From contig CAMLLU010000083.1 of the NCBI GenBank assembly GCA_946480925.1, positions 1 through 22,167 of the forward strand: a DNA stretch of 22,167 nucleotides, in the 5' to 3' direction. The notes below the pieces were generated by a model. The model saw only the letters and a program-made list of their open reading frames with translations. It was not told the DNA's origin and searched no databases. Below are positions 20,387 to 22,167 of the stretch, one piece after another. Position 1 is the stretch's first letter. Each line of letters starts with the position of its first letter. The position numbers and the translations under genes are program-made. This DNA comes from an uncultured Rivibacter sp. Its GTDB lineage: Bacteria > Pseudomonadota > Gammaproteobacteria > Burkholderiales > Burkholderiaceae.

Positions 20387-22167
20387 ATGGAACACACCTC
20401 CTGGCTGACCGCCAGCCTCGTCTTCCTGGCCGCCGCCGTGGTGGCCGTGCCCGTGGCCAAGGCCATGGGCCTCGGTTCGATCATCGGCTACCTGGCCGCC
20501 GGCATCGTGATCGGGCCGTTCGGCCTGAAGCTGGTGGACGACCCCAACACGCTGCTGCACTTCGCCGAGTTCGGCGTGGTGCTGATGCTCTTCCTCGTCG
20601 GCCTCGAGCTGGAGCCGCGCCGGCTGTGGGCGCTGCGACGCCCCATCTTCGGCTGGGGCACGGCGCAGGTGCTGGCCTGCGCCGCGGTGATGGCCGCAGT
20701 GGCCTTGCTGGTGGGCGTGCCGTGGCGCATTGCCGTGGTGGCGTCGCTCGGGCTGGCACTGTCGTCCACCGCGGTGGCGCTGCAGGTCATGAACGACCGC
20801 AACCTCATGCCCACGTCATCGGGCCAGGCGGGGTTTTCGGTCCTCCTGTTCCAGGACGTCGCAGCCATCCCCATCCTGGCGCTCATTCCGGTACTGGGCA
20901 CGGTCGAGGCCAACGAGGGCAACGCCTGGTTCGAAGCCGCGCGCGCGGTGGGCGTCATCGCCGCCATCGTGCTGGTGGGCCGGCTGGTGCTGCGCCACGC
21001 CTTCCGCTGGATCGCCCGCAGCCGCACGCCGGAGATCTTTACCGCCGCATCACTTGGGCTGGTGGTAGGCATTGCCGCGCTGATGCAGGCCGTGGGCCTC
21101 TCGATGGCGCTGGGCGCCTTCCTGGGTGGCGTGCTGCTGGCTGAAAGCGAATACAAGCGCGAGCTCGAAACCGACGTCGAACCCTTCAAGGGCCTGCTGC
21201 TGGGCCTGTTCTTCATGGCCGTGGGCATGAGCATCGACTTCGGCGCGCTGCTCGCTCGGCCAGGCGTGGTGGCGCTGATCCTCGTCGGCTTTCTGGCGCT
21301 GAAGGCCTCGGTGCTGTGGGTGATCGCGCGGGCGATGGACCTGCCCTACCAGGAGCGCCCGGTGTTCACGCTGCTGCTGGCGCAGGGTGGCGAGTTCGCC
21401 TTCGTGGTGTTCCAGCAGGCGGCGGGCGCCCGCATCTTCAGCGCCGAGGCGAGCTCGGTGCTCGTCGGCGCGGTGGCACTGAGCATGGTGCTGACACCGG
21501 TGCTGCTGGTGCTGATCGACCGCTTCGTGATCCCGCGCTATGCCAATTGCAACGTGCCGGCGGTGGAAGAGCTTTCCGAGCCGCAGAACGCGCCGGTGAT
21601 CATTGCCGGCTTCGGCCGCTACGGGCAGATCATCGGCCGCCTGCTGTATGCCAACGGCCTGAAGGCCACCGTGCTGGACCATGACGCCGACCAGGTGGAA
21701 ACCGTGCGGCGCTTCGGTTTCACGGTGTATTTCGGCGATGCGACACGGCTGGATTTGCTGCGCACCGCCGGCGCCGAGACCGCCCGCGTGCTCGTGCTGG
21801 CGATCGACGACATGGAGCAGAGCCTCAAGGTGGCCGATTTGGCACGCGAGCACTTCCCGCATCTGAAGGTGGTGGCGCGGGCGCGCAACGTGCAGCACTA
21901 CTACGGGCTGCGGGACCGGGGCGTCACGTTGGTCGAACGCGAGACGCTTGATTCAGCGCTGGCGAGCGCGCGCAGCGTGCTCGAGCAGCTGGGCTGGCTG
22001 CCGCACCATGCGCGGCAGCTGGCGATGCGGTTCCGGCGGCACAGCGTGGAACAGATCGAGCGCGTGTGGCCGCATCACAAGGACGAGGCGAAGCTGGTGG
22101 CCATGGCGAAGGCCGGGCGGCAGCAGTTGGAGGAGTTGTTTGCGCAGGAGCGGGTGCAGAGGAGGGA
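20387..22167 (+). CDS. KefB/KefC-type glutathione-gated potassium/proton antiporter (3' end cut by window edge)
   Basis: The frame stays open from the ATG at 20387 to the window edge, giving 593 codons. GAGGGG lies about eight bases before the start. The first about 380 residues are a CPA2-type transport domain with many helices: LFLVGLELEPRRLW, LSSTAVALQVM, FQDVAAIP, ALGAFLGGVLLAESEYKRELE and QGGEFAFVVF are family motifs. Then comes an RCK/TrkA-N regulatory domain with the nucleotide fold G408-F-G-R-Y-G413 and a Asp after VLDHD, followed by an arginine- and charge-rich tail. E. coli KefB and KefC have about 600-620 residues, so only the extreme C-terminus is missing. It releases potassium in exchange for protons when glutathione adducts form, acidifying the cytoplasm as protection. 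It is coupled to the KefF/KefG-like gene just upstream. Confidence 0.93.
   Translation, partial: MEHTSWLTASLVFLAAAVVAVPVAKAMGLGSIIGYLAAGIVIGPFGLKLVDDPNTLLHFAEFGVVLMLFLVGLELEPRRLWALRRPIFGWGTAQVLACAAVMAAVALLVGVPWRIAVVASLGLALSSTAVALQVMNDRNLMPTSSGQAGFSVLLFQDVAAIPILALIPVLGTVEANEGNAWFEAARAVGVIAAIVLVGRLVLRHAFRWIARSRTPEIFTAASLGLVVGIAALMQAVGLSMALGAFLGGVLLAESEYKRELETDVEPFKGLLLGLFFMAVGMSIDFGALLARPGVVALILVGFLALKASVLWVIARAMDLPYQERPVFTLLLAQGGEFAFVVFQQAAGARIFSAEASSVLVGAVALSMVLTPVLLVLIDRFVIPRYANCNVPAVEELSEPQNAPVIIAGFGRYGQIIGRLLYANGLKATVLDHDADQVETVRRFGFTVYFGDATRLDLLRTAGAETARVLVLAIDDMEQSLKVADLAREHFPHLKVVARARNVQHYYGLRDRGVTLVERETLDSALASARSVLEQLGWLPHHARQLAMRFRRHSVEQIERVWPHHKDEAKLVAMAKAGRQQLEELFAQERVQRR

Overview
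The window reads as the chromosome of a high-GC betaproteobacterium, most likely a Burkholderiales member of the Rubrivivax/Leptothrix/Rhizobacter kind. That placement is an inference from the very high GC, the strong G/C third-position bias, and the gene types (CHASE-PAS-GAF-GGDEF-EAL protein, SCO/cytochrome c genes, NarL-type regulator with a hybrid kinase, KefF/KefC pair). I see no rRNA, tRNA, insertion sequence, phage gene or CRISPR array.

Layout. (1) 1-573, minus: a MarC-family membrane protein cut by the left edge. (2) 574-876: a divergent intergenic region with several dyads. (3) 877-4164, plus: a 1095-aa membrane-bound c-di-GMP synthase/phosphodiesterase, then a hairpin, then 4243-4917, plus: a small GRDP-like protein ending in six copies of the heptad AWCAVEP. 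(4) 4962-11025, minus: a tightly overlapped three-gene operon. It encodes a 1694-aa lipoprotein that fuses a galactose-oxidase-type copper radical oxidase to Ig-like, discoidin-like, PKD, YVTN beta-propeller and di-heme MauG/CcpA-like domains. After it come a mono-heme cytochrome c and a SCO1/SenC copper chaperone. (5) 11026-11375: intergenic. (6) 11376-18356, minus: a five-gene unit in the transcribed order NarL-type response regulator, B12-binding-type radical SAM protein, membrane hybrid histidine kinase, large alpha/beta hydrolase-like protein, isoaspartyl peptidase/asparaginase. (7) 18509-19680, minus: a MaoC-type hydratase and an orphan ParA-type ATPase. (8) 19757 to the right edge, plus: a KefF/KefG-type flavoprotein and a KefB/KefC-type potassium/proton antiporter cut by the edge.

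How the genes work together. The copper-oxidase operon is the most striking part. All galactose oxidase catalytic residues (Cys123, Tyr167, Trp185, Tyr380, His381, His466) can be aligned from memory of the fungal enzyme. The same chain carries two CxxCH hemes, and the next two genes supply a soluble heme electron carrier and a copper-delivery protein. The inferred picture is a cell-surface copper radical oxidase whose peroxide or electrons are handled by its own di-heme domain and the partner cytochrome, with SCO loading the copper. In the second unit a two-component pair encloses a radical SAM enzyme and is joined by stop/start overlap or near-contact to two hydrolases. Its substrate is not evident from sequence. 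The KefF/KefC pair is a conventional electrophile-response potassium efflux module.
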